A program made the translations under genes and the position numbers. The notes below the pieces were generated by a model. That model saw only the letters and a list, made by a program, of their open reading frames with translations. It ran no database searches and was not told where the DNA came from. This document shows, in pieces, positions 25,620 through 34,633 of a stretch of DNA of 64,000 bases. Origin of the DNA: JAIBAC01 sp046331095 (GTDB taxonomy: Bacteria > Actinomycetota > Acidimicrobiia > UBA2766); contig JAXLRM010000003.1 in the NCBI GenBank assembly GCA_046331095.1, positions 372,001-436,000 on the forward strand. Reading direction: 5' to 3'. How positions within the stretch are numbered: the stretch's first letter is position 1; each line of letters opens with the position of its first letter.

Positions 25620-26312
25620 ATGCAACCGGGCCAGGATCCTGCGGTCCCCTCCGACTCGGCCGACCGGCTGCGGCGAGCCTGGCAGCTCCGCCCCCGGACC
25701 GACTACGTCTTCGACTTCTGGACCGCGTTCGGCTGGGTCGTGCTCACCGTCGGCATCTACGCGTTCTACGTGCTCTACCAGCTCGTGCGTCGCAGCCGCG
25801 ATCACAACGTGCGCCGTCTCGAGTTCCTCGACGCGGCAGCCTCGTTCGCGTGGGAGGAGGCGCAGCTACGCGGATCGGCAGAGGAGCTCAGGCCGTACTT
25901 CGAGCGGATCGGCACGGGCCTCGAGTCGCTGCGCCAGTCGACACGGGACTTCCGCGACCCCGTGATATGGCTTCTGCTCTCCATGGTGTCCTTCGGTGTG
26001 ACCGGCATCGTCGCGGCAGTTCTGCTCAACCGTGACCTGATCGCGCACGACGCGGCGGAGGTGGCGATCGAAGCCGACCTCGCGTTCGCTTTCGCCCGAC
26101 TCGACCGGCCCCTTGTCGCCGTCGCCGACCCCGAACGTGTGGTCGGCCGCCACAACGCCGCGGGCCGCATCGTCGCCACAGTCGCGAGCTTCGGTGTGTA
26201 CGGCTTCTGGTGGGTCCGCGACCTGATGGTCGAGGGCAACTCCCACTTCGCTGCCAACCGGCCGTTCGAGGACGAGGTGGCGTCGGCAGTCCAGGAGATG
26301 CTCGGCGGCTGA
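25620..26312 (+). CDS. Integral membrane protein, DUF4234-like
   Basis: 230 residues with two repeated halves, each containing a short hydrophobic segment ending in an aromatic-rich turn: FGWVVLTVGIYAFYVLYQLVRRSRDHN (about 37-63) and VATVASFGVYGFWWVRDLMVEGNSHF (about 183-208), plus a middle segment around residue 120-140. The pattern GIYxFYxxYxxxxR..HN recalls DUF4234 proteins. The role is unknown. It is 34 bases upstream of a GT-C-like gene in the same direction and may be cotranscribed with it. The start ATG follows a GC-rich leader divergent from the protease gene. Confidence 0.55.
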   Translation: MQPGQDPAVPSDSADRLRRAWQLRPRTDYVFDFWTAFGWVVLTVGIYAFYVLYQLVRRSRDHNVRRLEFLDAAASFAWEEAQLRGSAEELRPYFERIGTGLESLRQSTRDFRDPVIWLLLSMVSFGVTGIVAAVLLNRDLIAHDAAEVAIEADLAFAFARLDRPLVAVADPERVVGRHNAAGRIVATVASFGVYGFWWVRDLMVEGNSHFAANRPFEDEVASAVQEMLGG

Positions 26313-26346
26313 TTCACCCATCGGGTTATCTGGTATCCCTTGGCTC

Positions 26347-28515
26347 GTGATCGTCGTCGACTACGTGATCTTCGTGCTCGCCAGCGCGGCCGTTCTCGCC
26401 ACCGCAGGCATGTGGGCACGACGCCTGTACCCGGAGCGGCCGTGGTCACGAGTGCTCGCCGTCGGGGTCATCGCCGTAACCGAGGTCGTCGTCGTCGACG
26501 AGGTGCTGGGCACGTTCGGTTTGATGCGGCGCGGACCGACGACCCTCGCCGTGATCATCGTGGCCGTCGCCAGCGGGCTGCTGCTACGCGGGAGTGCCGG
26601 ACCCGGCCGTGTGGTGCCGCTCCGCTGGCCGCTCGGTACGTGGCCGACCCTCGCCGTCGCGGCCGTGGGAGCCGGTCTGCTTGCCGTGTGCCTCGGGCGC
26701 CCCGCCACCGGCCTCGACACCCTTCAATATCACTACCCGCTGGTGGCGCACTGGCTCGACGTCGGCAACCTGACGACCCCGAAGGTGTTCTCCGTGGGGA
26801 TCGAGCCGTGGTTCTACCCCGCCAACGGTGAGCTGCTCGAGCACTGGACCGTCGCATGGTTCCACCAGGACTTCCTGATCTCACTGGTGAGTTGGGCGAC
26901 GTTCGGACTCACGGCTGCGACGGTGATCGGACTGTGCAGGCGCCTCGGTGCCGGCCTCGTCACCGGCCTGCTGGCCGCCCTCGCGGTCCTGTCCATCCCG
27001 GTGATCTGGGGGTCCCAACTGCGGTCGGGACAGGTGGACCTCCTCGTAGCCGCGTTCCTCCTCCTCGCCGTCTACTTCGGTCTCGCCTGGTGGCAGTCAC
27101 CCAACGTCACCGATGCCGCCCTGGCAGGCGCTGCGGCCGGGATAGCAGCGGGCACCAAGTTCGTTGCGCTCCCCGGTGTGATCCTCCTCGGTGGACTCTT
27201 CGCCGGAGTGGTGGTCGTCGCGGTCCGCAAACGACACATAGGCGCCGCGACCGCTGCCAAGACGATCGCGACGGCGGCCGCCGCTGTAGCGATCGGCGGC
27301 GCCTACTTCTACATCCGCAACTACTGGATCGCGGGTAACCCTCTCTTCCCCGGGAGCGTGGCCGGACTCCCGGGCGCATGGATGCCTCTCGACATCGACA
27401 AGCTCAACATCACGATCCTCGACTACGTCCTCGACCTGAACCCGCACCCGTGGATCCTTGCCTCGTGGGTGGCAAGCACCTGGGTGGCCGGGATCCTGGC
27501 CGTGGTCGCCATGGTGGTCGTCCCACTCGTCATCTGGTGGCGCCGATCCAAGCTCGCTCCGGCCGGACAGCTCCTCGTCGTGTGCTGGATCGTGCCGCTG
27601 CTGTTGCTCGCCTCGTACGTGGTGGCGCCGACTTCTGCCGGTGGACCGATGGGGTACCCGGCCTGGTTCCCACCCAACATCCGTTACGGCTTCCCGTTCC
27701 TGGCGACCGCCACGATCGGCATCGTGTGCGTTGCCTCGCGGCTACGGCCGCGCTGGGGCCTCTGGCTGGGGGCAGGCATCCTGGCGGCCAACGTCGTGGA
27801 CGCCGGTCTTGCCCTGGTGGGTGTGCTCCCGAGCGGCGGCGGGCTCTCGCCCCCGACGATGCTCGTCGGCCTCGGACTCGGCATCGCGGGGACCGCAGGC
27901 GCATGGGCCGTGGTGCGCCTCCTGAGGCGTGTCCCCCTCGTCTCGGACAGAGGATGGGCGGTTGTCGGCGCCCTCGTGGTCGTCGCGGCAGTAGCAGGGG
28001 CACTGGCTTCGTGGATCGCGAGCACGGACCGACGTTACGACTTCTTCCCCCCCGAACAGGACGTCGCTTTCGACGTCATCCACGACGTCGAGGCCGATCG
28101 CCCCGACGGCTTCGTCGTGGCCTTCTCCAACTGGCCGTGGGCGTGGCCGCTCTACGGTGAGCGCCTGCAGAACACCGTGCTCGCCGCACTCGACGAGAAC
28201 ACCGCAGGACCGAACGAGGACCAGCCGTCCCCGGGCGTCGGCAAGCCCTTCGCCAACGCCGAAGCCCTCGTCGCGTTCATGCGCGAGCACGGCGTCGAGT
28301 ACTTCGTGGCCCGCGATGCCCAGCCACTCGGCTCCAAGGACGAGCTCCCGGTCTCCCAGGACGAGATCGACCGCCTCGCCACGGACCTCCGCGTGCGCGA
28401 CGACGTCATCAATCCCCGGGACGTCGAGTTCGCCCTGAGCAGACCAGACGTCTTCACGCTCGTCGCTCACGACGACACGACCTACGTGTTCCGGATCAAC
28501 CCCGCCGTCCCCTGA
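26347..28515 (+). CDS. Polytopic membrane protein, GT-C glycosyltransferase-like
   Basis: 722 residues with roughly a dozen membrane segments and a large C-terminal soluble part (from about residue 560). The first large loop carries TGLDTLQYHYPLVAHWLDVGNL with an early Asp and aromatic residues, and then WFYPANGELLEHW. This arrangement is typical of GT-C (GT39/PMT-like) enzymes that use polyprenyl-phosphate sugars. Donor and acceptor are unknown. It starts at GTG 26347. Its last 20 bases overlap the convergent lipid-kinase gene. It could be a non-catalytic relative. Confidence 0.65.
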   Translation: MIVVDYVIFVLASAAVLATAGMWARRLYPERPWSRVLAVGVIAVTEVVVVDEVLGTFGLMRRGPTTLAVIIVAVASGLLLRGSAGPGRVVPLRWPLGTWPTLAVAAVGAGLLAVCLGRPATGLDTLQYHYPLVAHWLDVGNLTTPKVFSVGIEPWFYPANGELLEHWTVAWFHQDFLISLVSWATFGLTAATVIGLCRRLGAGLVTGLLAALAVLSIPVIWGSQLRSGQVDLLVAAFLLLAVYFGLAWWQSPNVTDAALAGAAAGIAAGTKFVALPGVILLGGLFAGVVVVAVRKRHIGAATAAKTIATAAAAVAIGGAYFYIRNYWIAGNPLFPGSVAGLPGAWMPLDIDKLNITILDYVLDLNPHPWILASWVASTWVAGILAVVAMVVVPLVIWWRRSKLAPAGQLLVVCWIVPLLLLASYVVAPTSAGGPMGYPAWFPPNIRYGFPFLATATIGIVCVASRLRPRWGLWLGAGILAANVVDAGLALVGVLPSGGGLSPPTMLVGLGLGIAGTAGAWAVVRLLRRVPLVSDRGWAVVGALVVVAAVAGALASWIASTDRRYDFFPPEQDVAFDVIHDVEADRPDGFVVAFSNWPWAWPLYGERLQNTVLAALDENTAGPNEDQPSPGVGKPFANAEALVAFMREHGVEYFVARDAQPLGSKDELPVSQDEIDRLATDLRVRDDVINPRDVEFALSRPDVFTLVAHDDTTYVFRINPAVP

Positions 28516-29440
28516 CCGTGCCGGAACTGCCCTGCCCGCAGTAGACCGACAGGCACTCGGGCATCCACGAGATCTCGAGCGAATCCCGCTTCCCGCGGTA
28601 CTCGGCGTCCTGATGTACGTCGAAGGGGACGATCTCCTCGACCACCAGGTGATCGGCGGTCGCCCTGAACGCGTACGGGCTCGCGCGCAGGTAGCGCTGG
28701 TGCCAGAACGCCGACAAGCCGAGGCGGATCGTGCTCACCCACGCCAGGCGGGTGAGCCCGAGGATCTCGAGGGGCTGGTCGTAGCCGGCCTCGGGGACGA
28801 TCACCATGGGCAGGTTGCCCAGGTACGTGTACGGGGACGAGTTGCACACGAACGCCTGGAACAAGGGGGGCGACGTGCTGCCGTCGTCGAAGCGCAGACG
28901 GAACTGGGGCTGGTGACGGTCGAAGTTGCGGAACGTCGCGACCGCCCCGAAGAGGTAGACCGACGGACCGATGGTGCGCTTGAGCGCCGACCGTGCCTCG
29001 ACCTCTCGCACCACCGCGGCGTCGAATCCGAGGCCGCACACGAACGTGAACGTCCGGCCACCGGCGGAGCCGAGACCGATCCGCCTGGTGCGGTCCTCGT
29101 CGAGCCACCGTAGGAGGTTGCCGGCCGCTGCCACGATGTCGAGCGGGATCCCGAGTGTCCTCGCGCACACGTTCGTCGACCCACCCGGGAGGATCCCGAG
29201 GGCCACGTCGGTCCCGGCGAGCCCTGCGGCAGCCTCGTTGACCATCCCGTCGCCTCCCCACGCGACGACGGTGTCGAAGCCGTCCGTGACGGCCCCCTGG
29301 GTGATCGGCAGACCGTGACCCGGTCTGGCCGTCTCGCGGACCTCGAGGTCGTGGTCGGACCCGAGGGCCTTCTCGACGACCCGGCGCTGCTGAGTGTCGT
29401 AGTTCGTCGCGTAGGGGTTGACAACGAGCAGGATGCGCAC
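28496..29440 (-). CDS. Diacylglycerol/lipid kinase family protein
   Basis: A 314-residue cytoplasmic kinase of the DAGK catalytic family, phosphorylating a lipid with ATP. VRILLVVNPYATNYD opens the N-terminal domain; VAWGGDGMVNEAAAGL is the GGDG nucleotide loop, and ILPGGSTNVCARTLGIP the conserved GTxNxxAR-like segment (here GSTNVCAR). The start is GTG 29440, matching family N-termini; longer frames upstream run into the leader of the divergent repeat gene. In actinobacteria such kinases act in phospholipid recycling; the exact lipid is unknown. It overlaps the convergent GT-C gene by 20 bases. Confidence 0.85.
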   Translation of the reverse strand: MRILLVVNPYATNYDTQQRRVVEKALGSDHDLEVRETARPGHGLPITQGAVTDGFDTVVAWGGDGMVNEAAAGLAGTDVALGILPGGSTNVCARTLGIPLDIVAAAGNLLRWLDEDRTRRIGLGSAGGRTFTFVCGLGFDAAVVREVEARSALKRTIGPSVYLFGAVATFRNFDRHQPQFRLRFDDGSTSPPLFQAFVCNSSPYTYLGNLPMVIVPEAGYDQPLEILGLTRLAWVSTIRLGLSAFWHQRYLRASPYAFRATADHLVVEEIVPFDVHQDAEYRGKRDSLEISWMPECLSVYCGQGSSGTVRGRRG

Positions 29441-29555
29441 GGCGGCAGGATAGGGCTGGTCGGCGCCTTCCTCGGCGGCGCGTGGCCAACGCGGGCGAGG
29501 TATGGTGTCCCGTGCAGTGTGCCCCTGGGGCGCTGCCCCGACGTTGGAGGCGTGT

Positions 29556-30791
29556 GTGGGATTCGCGGACAAGGTGAAGGGTCCTATCGACGAAGGATCG
29601 GGATCGGGGGACGAGGCCTCGTTCCGCCGCAAGATGGACGGCCACGCCGAGGAGCTCGGCTACATCGTCTACCGGGAGCGTTGCGGGACCCCCGCTCCCC
29701 CCGGCGAGATCGAACGGCTCGTGTACGCCATGTACGAGGTGGACAAGTCCATCTACGAGATCCAGCAGAAGGAGTACGAGGCGGCCCAGGCTGCCGCCGC
29801 TGCTGCCGCTGCCCCCCCGCAGTCCGAGCCTCCCCCGGGCATGCCGGGTCCGGAGGTCGGAGCCGGCATCGCGGGGGTAGCGGCGGCGGCGCCGCAACCT
29901 TCGGCGTTCGCTCCCGAGGACACAGGGGCGAGTCGCGCAGCCGTCGGAGCCACCGTGGGTGGTCCCCCAGGTGGCGCAGCGGAGCCGGTAGGCGAGCCGG
30001 CGGGACCCGGCGGACCACCACCAGGCGGACCACCACCCGGCGCCATGCCACCACCAGGCGGACCACCACCCGGCGCAATGCCACCCCCCGGCGCCATGCC
30101 ACCACCAGGCGGACCACCCCCCGGCGCCATGCCACCACCCGGCGCCATGCCACCCCCGGCGCAATGCCACCCCCCGGCGGACCACCACCCGGCGGACCAC
30201 CCCCAGGCTCAATGCCACCACCAGGCGGACCACCCCCAGGCGCCATGCCACCACCAGGCGGACCACCCCCAGGCGCCATGCCACCACCAGGCGGACCACC
30301 ACCAGGCGCCATGCCACCACCCGGCGGACCACCACCCGGCGCAATGCCACCACCCGGCGGACCACCACCCGGCGGACCACCACCCGGCGGACCACCACCA
30401 GGCGCCATGCCACCACCAGGCGCCATGCCACCACCCGGCGGACCACCCCCGGCGCCATGCCACCACCCGGCGGACCACCACCCGGCACAATGCCACCACC
30501 CGGCGGACCACCACCCGGCACAATGCCACCACCCGGCGGACCACCCCCGGCGCCATGCCACCACCCGGCGGACCACCACCAGGCGCCATGCCACCACCCG
30601 GCGGACCACCCCCCGGCGCAATGCCACCACCCGGCGCAATGCCACCACCCGGCGCCATGCCACCACCCGGCGGACCACCACCCGGCGCAATGCCACCACC
30701 CGGCGGACCACCACCCGGCGCAATGCCACCACCCGGGGCTCCCCCGCTCGGTGGACCACCACCCGGTCCCGAAGCGGACGACAAGGACTGA
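29556..30791 (+). CDS. Protein with short helical N-domain and a very long Pro/Gly repeat tail
   Basis: 411 residues if read straight through. The GTG at 29556 follows TTGGAGG by 5 bases. Residues 1-85 are ordinary and charged (GFADKVKGPIDEGSG; IVYRERCGTPAPPGEIERLVYAMYEVDKSIYEIQQKEY). A Pro/Ala linker leads to repeats of PPPGGPPPGAM. Near 30150, 30445 and 30545 a CCACCCCCGG replaces an 11-base form and shifts the frame by one base each time. The encoded repeat becomes His/Ala/Asp-rich, then Arg/Thr-rich, then PPPGGPPPGAM again before the stop (ADDKD). Either real drift or sequencing error; the function is unknown. Confidence 0.6.
   Translation: MGFADKVKGPIDEGSGSGDEASFRRKMDGHAEELGYIVYRERCGTPAPPGEIERLVYAMYEVDKSIYEIQQKEYEAAQAAAAAAAAPPQSEPPPGMPGPEVGAGIAGVAAAAPQPSAFAPEDTGASRAAVGATVGGPPGGAAEPVGEPAGPGGPPPGGPPPGAMPPPGGPPPGAMPPPGAMPPPGGPPPGAMPPPGAMPPPAQCHPPADHHPADHPQAQCHHQADHPQAPCHHQADHPQAPCHHQADHHQAPCHHPADHHPAQCHHPADHHPADHHPADHHQAPCHHQAPCHHPADHPRRHATTRRTTTRHNATTRRTTTRHNATTRRTTPGAMPPPGGPPPGAMPPPGGPPPGAMPPPGAMPPPGAMPPPGGPPPGAMPPPGGPPPGAMPPPGAPPLGGPPPGPEADDKD
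30009..30770 (+). repeat. Degenerate tandem repeat encoding PPPGGPPPGAM units, open in all frames
   Basis: About 760 bases built from GGACCACCACC and CGGCGCCATGCCACCA blocks, units of 15, 18 or 33 bases, that is, multiples of three. Variation is largely A/C or T/A at third positions (CCA/CCC, GCC/GCA). No stop codon occurs in any of the six frames, which explains long reading frames on both strands here. Three units are one base short, in C-runs of five instead of six. Confidence 0.9.
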
Positions 30792-30800
30792 TCGGATCGA

Positions 30801-31355
30801 ATGCGCATCGACACCGATGCGACCATCCATCATCGCCGTGACGTCGCGTTCCGGGCCGTCCGCGACCACATGGTCGAAGTAGCCGAGCATCTTCCGAACA
30901 TCACCGCGATCGACGTCGTCGAACGCAAGGAACCGAGCGCAGGCGTCGTCGAGTTCGTGAACGTGTGGCACGGCGAGGGAGCCATCCCCGCCGTCGCCAA
31001 GCCCTTCATCAAGGCCAGCATGCTGCGCTGGACCGACCATGCGCACTGGGACGAGAACGACTGGTCCTGCGACTGGCGCATGGAGACGGCGTTCATGACC
31101 GATCGCGTCACCTGCAGCGGCCGCAACACCTACGAGGCGGTAGACGACGACCACACCATCCTGCACATCTCAGGCGACATCACCATCGACCTGACGGGGT
31201 TCCCGGGCGTCCCCTCGGTCATCTCGCGCCGCGCGCGCCCGGCAGTCGAGAAGTTCGTCGTCGGCCTCGTCACGCCGAACCTCGCGAAGACAGCGGAGGC
31301 AGTCGACGCCTACCTCGATGCCGAGAGCAACGGCGGAGCAGCCGGAAGCACCTGA
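30801..31355 (+). CDS. Conserved-looking protein, possibly SRPBCC/START-like
   Basis: 184 residues, no signal or membrane segment. It has a helix-grip-like pattern: an amphipathic N-terminal helix (FRAVRDHMVEVAEHLP), several beta strands with alternating hydrophobics (VVEFVNVWHG; SCDWRMETAF; TCSGRNTYEAV; TILHISGDITIDL), and a long C-terminal helix (AVEKFVVGLVTPNLAKTAEAVDAYLD). This is the layout of SRPBCC ligand-binding proteins, but I do not recognise the family by motif. It lies 9 bases after the repeat gene in the same direction. Confidence 0.6.
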   Translation: MRIDTDATIHHRRDVAFRAVRDHMVEVAEHLPNITAIDVVERKEPSAGVVEFVNVWHGEGAIPAVAKPFIKASMLRWTDHAHWDENDWSCDWRMETAFMTDRVTCSGRNTYEAVDDDHTILHISGDITIDLTGFPGVPSVISRRARPAVEKFVVGLVTPNLAKTAEAVDAYLDAESNGGAAGST

Positions 31356-31375
31356 GGTATCGCAGACGGCGTCGC

Positions 31376-31780
31376 TCAGGGATCCGGCCGGCGCACCTCC
31401 AACACCACGACCGCGATCGCGACGCCCCCATCGTGGGTGAGGCTGAGGCTCGCCGCCTCGACCAGTGCACCGTCGGCCGCTACCACCGGTCCCAGCGCCA
31501 GGCAGGGGGCCTCGCCTCGACGCCGTCGCACCTCCACCGCGTCCCAGGGGAGCGCACGTCCCAGGGCCTTGCGTACCGCCTCCTTCGCGGCGAAACGGGC
31601 TGCATAGTGCTCCCACGGCCGCCCGCGCGCGCTGCACCATTCTCTCTCGGCCGCCGTGAAGATCCGCGCCGCCGCCGCGGGGCGCCTCGACAGCAGTGCC
31701 TGCATGCGTGCGACCTCGACAACGTCCACCCCGACCCTCGTACGCCCCGGTGGCACCGGTTCGGGGCCAGCCGTGCTCAC
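31376..31780 (-). CDS. acpS: Holo-[acyl-carrier-protein] synthase
   Basis: Transfers phosphopantetheine from CoA to ACP. It has 134 residues with both family motifs: VGVDVVEVARM (metal-binding Asp) near the N-terminus and ARFAAKEAVRKALG (Glu/Lys) in the middle. The GTG at 31780 overlaps the LCP gene stop as GTGA, so it is translated after the wall ligase. The length is normal for the small AcpS class. Confidence 0.92.
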   Translation of the reverse strand: MSTAGPEPVPPGRTRVGVDVVEVARMQALLSRRPAAAARIFTAAEREWCSARGRPWEHYAARFAAKEAVRKALGRALPWDAVEVRRRRGEAPCLALGPVVAADGALVEAASLSLTHDGGVAIAVVVLEVRRPDP

Positions 31781-32895
31781 GAGCTCACCGCCGGGACCCG
31801 CCCCTCCTGAAGGTCCGACAGGAGCTGCTTCATCTCGGGCTGCTGAGGGACCACGAAGGAGACCCCACCGATGGTCTTGGGTTCGACCGGCAACGTCGTG
31901 AACTGCAACTGCGACGACGGCGACGGCATGAACCGCATCCCCGTGTGCAGCAGGTGCCAGTAGCTGAAACCGGGATCGCGCCGGAAGTCCTTCTGCACGG
32001 CAGAGGCGAGGTCCGGCATGTGCAGCATCGTGTCGGGCTCGGCGAGGCTCCCCATCAGCTTGGTGAGGAACTCCTGCTGGCGCTTGATACGTCCCAGGTC
32101 TCCCGTTGGGTCCTGCTGCCACTTGCCGTCGACGAGCTCCTCGTGGTGACGCGACCTCACCCAGGCAAGGGCCATGTCGCCCTGCAGGTTCTGGCATCCG
32201 GGGTTGGGAAGATCGAGGTCACTGAACTTGTCGCGCACCGGGTGGTCGGTGCAGATCACGACACCTCCCGCTGCCTTCGAGAGATCGCGGAGGCCGTCGA
32301 AGTTGATCTCGAGGTAGTGGTTCACCGTCATGCCGGTTGCCGACTGCACTGCCGGCACCATCGAGGACGCACCCCCGTTGAAGGCGGCGTTGAGCTTGCC
32401 CGTCCCCTTGCCAGGTATCTCGACACGCAGGTCTCGCGGGATCGAGACCGCCGTCGCCTTCGCGTGTCCGGGCGGCATCACCAGGAGCAGGATCGTGTCG
32501 GCTCGCTGACCGGTGACGCTGCTGCCACCGAAACGACCACCCTCGACCTCGGCCCTCGAGTCGGAGCCGACCAGAAGGACCGTCTCCACCTTCTGGACCG
32601 CGGGCAGCGGCCCGAGCCCCGTCGCCACCGGGACCGACTCCCACGACCACCACATGTACGCGAAGCCTGTCACGACGGCAACGGTGAGCAGGGCCACGAC
32701 CGCCAGGACGACCCTGGGCCACCAACGACGCCTGCTCTCGCGACCCCCTGAACGAGGCGTGCCACCTCCGGAACCTGGCGTACGCCGGATGCGCGGGAGG
32801 ATGCGCGGGTGGTGCCTGAACGTGCTGCGCCGAACCGGGGGGGCGTCCGGCACTGCCGGCGGCGTCAGGCCACGAGGTGGGCCGGTCGTCTGCAT
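31777..32895 (-). CDS. LytR-CpsA-Psr (LCP) family cell-wall ligase
   Basis: A membrane-anchored enzyme that attaches anionic glycopolymers (in mycobacteria, arabinogalactan) to peptidoglycan. 372 residues: a Pro/Arg-rich cytoplasmic tail (1-60), one membrane segment (VVLAVVALLTVAVVTGFAYM, about 62-82) and the extracellular LCP domain. The domain has VLLVGSDSRAEV, RADTILLLVM (catalytic Arg/Asp), VSIPRDLRVEIPG and the KLNAAFNGG segment. The start ATG at 32895 is the first plausible one downstream of the kinase gene; the frame is open further upstream. In an operon with acpS. Confidence 0.9.
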   Translation of the reverse strand: MQTTGPPRGLTPPAVPDAPPVRRSTFRHHPRILPRIRRTPGSGGGTPRSGGRESRRRWWPRVVLAVVALLTVAVVTGFAYMWWSWESVPVATGLGPLPAVQKVETVLLVGSDSRAEVEGGRFGGSSVTGQRADTILLLVMPPGHAKATAVSIPRDLRVEIPGKGTGKLNAAFNGGASSMVPAVQSATGMTVNHYLEINFDGLRDLSKAAGGVVICTDHPVRDKFSDLDLPNPGCQNLQGDMALAWVRSRHHEELVDGKWQQDPTGDLGRIKRQQEFLTKLMGSLAEPDTMLHMPDLASAVQKDFRRDPGFSYWHLLHTGMRFMPSPSSQLQFTTLPVEPKTIGGVSFVVPQQPEMKQLLSDLQEGRVPAVSS

Positions 32896-32956
32896 GACCG
32901 GCCATGGTACCGCCGTCTCGGCCCGGGTCACCGACGTGGGGCGACCATCGCCGCTG

Positions 32957-34483
32957 TCAGCCCTTCGGCATCCCGGCGCGCTGGGCGAAGCCGGTGGCAT
33001 CTACCACGTGGACCTCGCTGCGATCGACCGGGTGCGGCGGTGCAAGGGGGACTTCGAGGCGGAAGGTGGTCCGTCCGACTCCGGACACGTAGGCGAGGCG
33101 GCCGCCCTGGGCCTCGGCGAGATGGCGCGAGATGTAGAGGCCGAGACCGCTGCCACCGCTGCGGTCCGGCCCCCGCTCGAACTTCTCGAAGATGCGCTCG
33201 GCTTCGGCCGGTTCGAGGCCGGCGCCGTCGTCGCAGACCTCGAACCTGCACGAATCGCCGGCGACGCCGACGCGCAGGGTGATCTCGGCGCCCTTCGGGC
33301 CGTGCTGGACCGCGTTGCGCACGAGGTTCGTGAGGATCTGCTCGAGACGGTCCTGGTCCGCGAGGATCACAGGCTCGGCCGACACCTGCAGGACGACGTT
33401 GTCGGACGCGAACTCCGCCGCGACGTTGCGCGCGACCCGGACGGCATGGAGCTCCTCGACGACTACGTCGAGGCGGCCTGCCTCGATCGCGGCGGCGTCG
33501 AGGAAGTCGTTCGCGACACGCTGCAACCTCCGGGCCTGACGCACGATGGTCTGCAGGTAGTCGTCGATCATGTCCTCGCTCAGCTCGCCGCGACGCAGCT
33601 GGAGCGTCTGCGCGAATCCGAGTAGCGACGTGAGCGGGGTCCGGAACTCGTGGGCGCTGAACGCGAGCAGGTCGTCCTTGGCACGGTCGAGCTCACGGAG
33701 ACGCTCCACCGTCTCGCGTTCGGCGGCGAGCAGATCCCCGGTGATCCGCTTCTGCTCCTCCTGAGCGCGCGACGCACGCGCGACCACGGGCAGCATCCCG
33801 AGGTAGAGCACGAGGAGGCCTCCACCCATGATCGCGAGCTTGGCCGTGACGCTCGCGTTCACGGCGGAGTTCTCACTCGTTGCCGTCTGTATCACCTCGA
33901 TCGCGCCGATGACATCGCCGCCGAGGTCGCGATACGGTTCGAACGTGATGATCTTCGCGGACTCCGGCAGGTTCGGAAAACGATCCTTGCTCTCCGACGG
34001 TGAGACGACTTCTTGGAACTGGGTGTCGTGGAGTGCGCTGTCGAGCCCGGGACCGGGGTCGGCGACGGACCCGATCATCGTGGCGTCCTGGGCGACGATG
34101 ATCCGCCCGTCCGGGGCGTAGATGCGCACGTCCTCCCACGGCCGCTTCTTGGTACCGGCGGCCGTCGTCCCCTGCTGCCCCGTTCCGGTGTCGAACTGGA
34201 AGGCGCGGATCACCGGACCGAGACGTTCCAACAGGACCGGTATCGAGACGCCGTGCGCCATGTCTTCGGCGTTGACCGCACGCGAGGACGTGACAGCCGA
34301 CGAGATCACGGTCGCGAACGTCGACGCCCTGCTCTTGATGTCGTTGACGGCGTCGGCACGGATCAACGTGTAGAGCAGTGCTGCGACGAGCACGAACAGC
34401 ACAAGGGCGCCGACCGCGAACCGCCGCAGGAGGCTACCTCCGTACCGGGACACGTTGCGGCGCCGGCGGCTCCCTTGTGCCAT
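32957..34483 (-). CDS. Membrane sensor histidine kinase, orphan
   Basis: 508 residues. Two membrane segments (about 23-42, LVLFVLVAALLYTLI; about 205-225, LAIMGGGLLVLYLGMLPVV) flank an extracytoplasmic sensor domain. A coiled linker, HisKA with LLAFSAHEFRTPLTSLLGF and HATPase_c with NLVRNAVQH, DDGAGL and GGSGLGLYIS follow. No response regulator is adjacent. AGGAGG lies 11 bases before the ATG. It is upstream of the LCP gene in the same direction, and a role in envelope stress is possible but not shown. Confidence 0.88.
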   Translation of the reverse strand: MAQGSRRRRNVSRYGGSLLRRFAVGALVLFVLVAALLYTLIRADAVNDIKSRASTFATVISSAVTSSRAVNAEDMAHGVSIPVLLERLGPVIRAFQFDTGTGQQGTTAAGTKKRPWEDVRIYAPDGRIIVAQDATMIGSVADPGPGLDSALHDTQFQEVVSPSESKDRFPNLPESAKIITFEPYRDLGGDVIGAIEVIQTATSENSAVNASVTAKLAIMGGGLLVLYLGMLPVVARASRAQEEQKRITGDLLAAERETVERLRELDRAKDDLLAFSAHEFRTPLTSLLGFAQTLQLRRGELSEDMIDDYLQTIVRQARRLQRVANDFLDAAAIEAGRLDVVVEELHAVRVARNVAAEFASDNVVLQVSAEPVILADQDRLEQILTNLVRNAVQHGPKGAEITLRVGVAGDSCRFEVCDDGAGLEPAEAERIFEKFERGPDRSGGSGLGLYISRHLAEAQGGRLAYVSGVGRTTFRLEVPLAPPHPVDRSEVHVVDATGFAQRAGMPKG

Positions 34484-34633
34484 GAAGAGAATCCCCTCCT
34501 GCCAGGTGCAGGATAGGCACACCCTGGCACCCGTTCCTTCCACGCGCCTCGTCGGTTACACTGGCCCAGCGTTGCAGGCGCCTTCCCCGCCGAGCCCGCT
34601 TCCCCGCTGTCGCCGTGCAAGCGAGGGTTCGTC

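Noticed and set aside
29584..30762. Collagen-like protein
   Set aside because: The repeat is PPPGGPPPGAM-like and lacks the strict Gly-X-Y triplet periodicity.
28482..31166. Very long open frames on the minus strand across the Pro/Gly repeat (Trp/Gly/His- or Gly/Pro-rich translations)
   Set aside because: They exist because the repeat has no stop in any frame; the plus strand has a ribosome-binding site, an ordinary N-terminal domain and sensible codon use.
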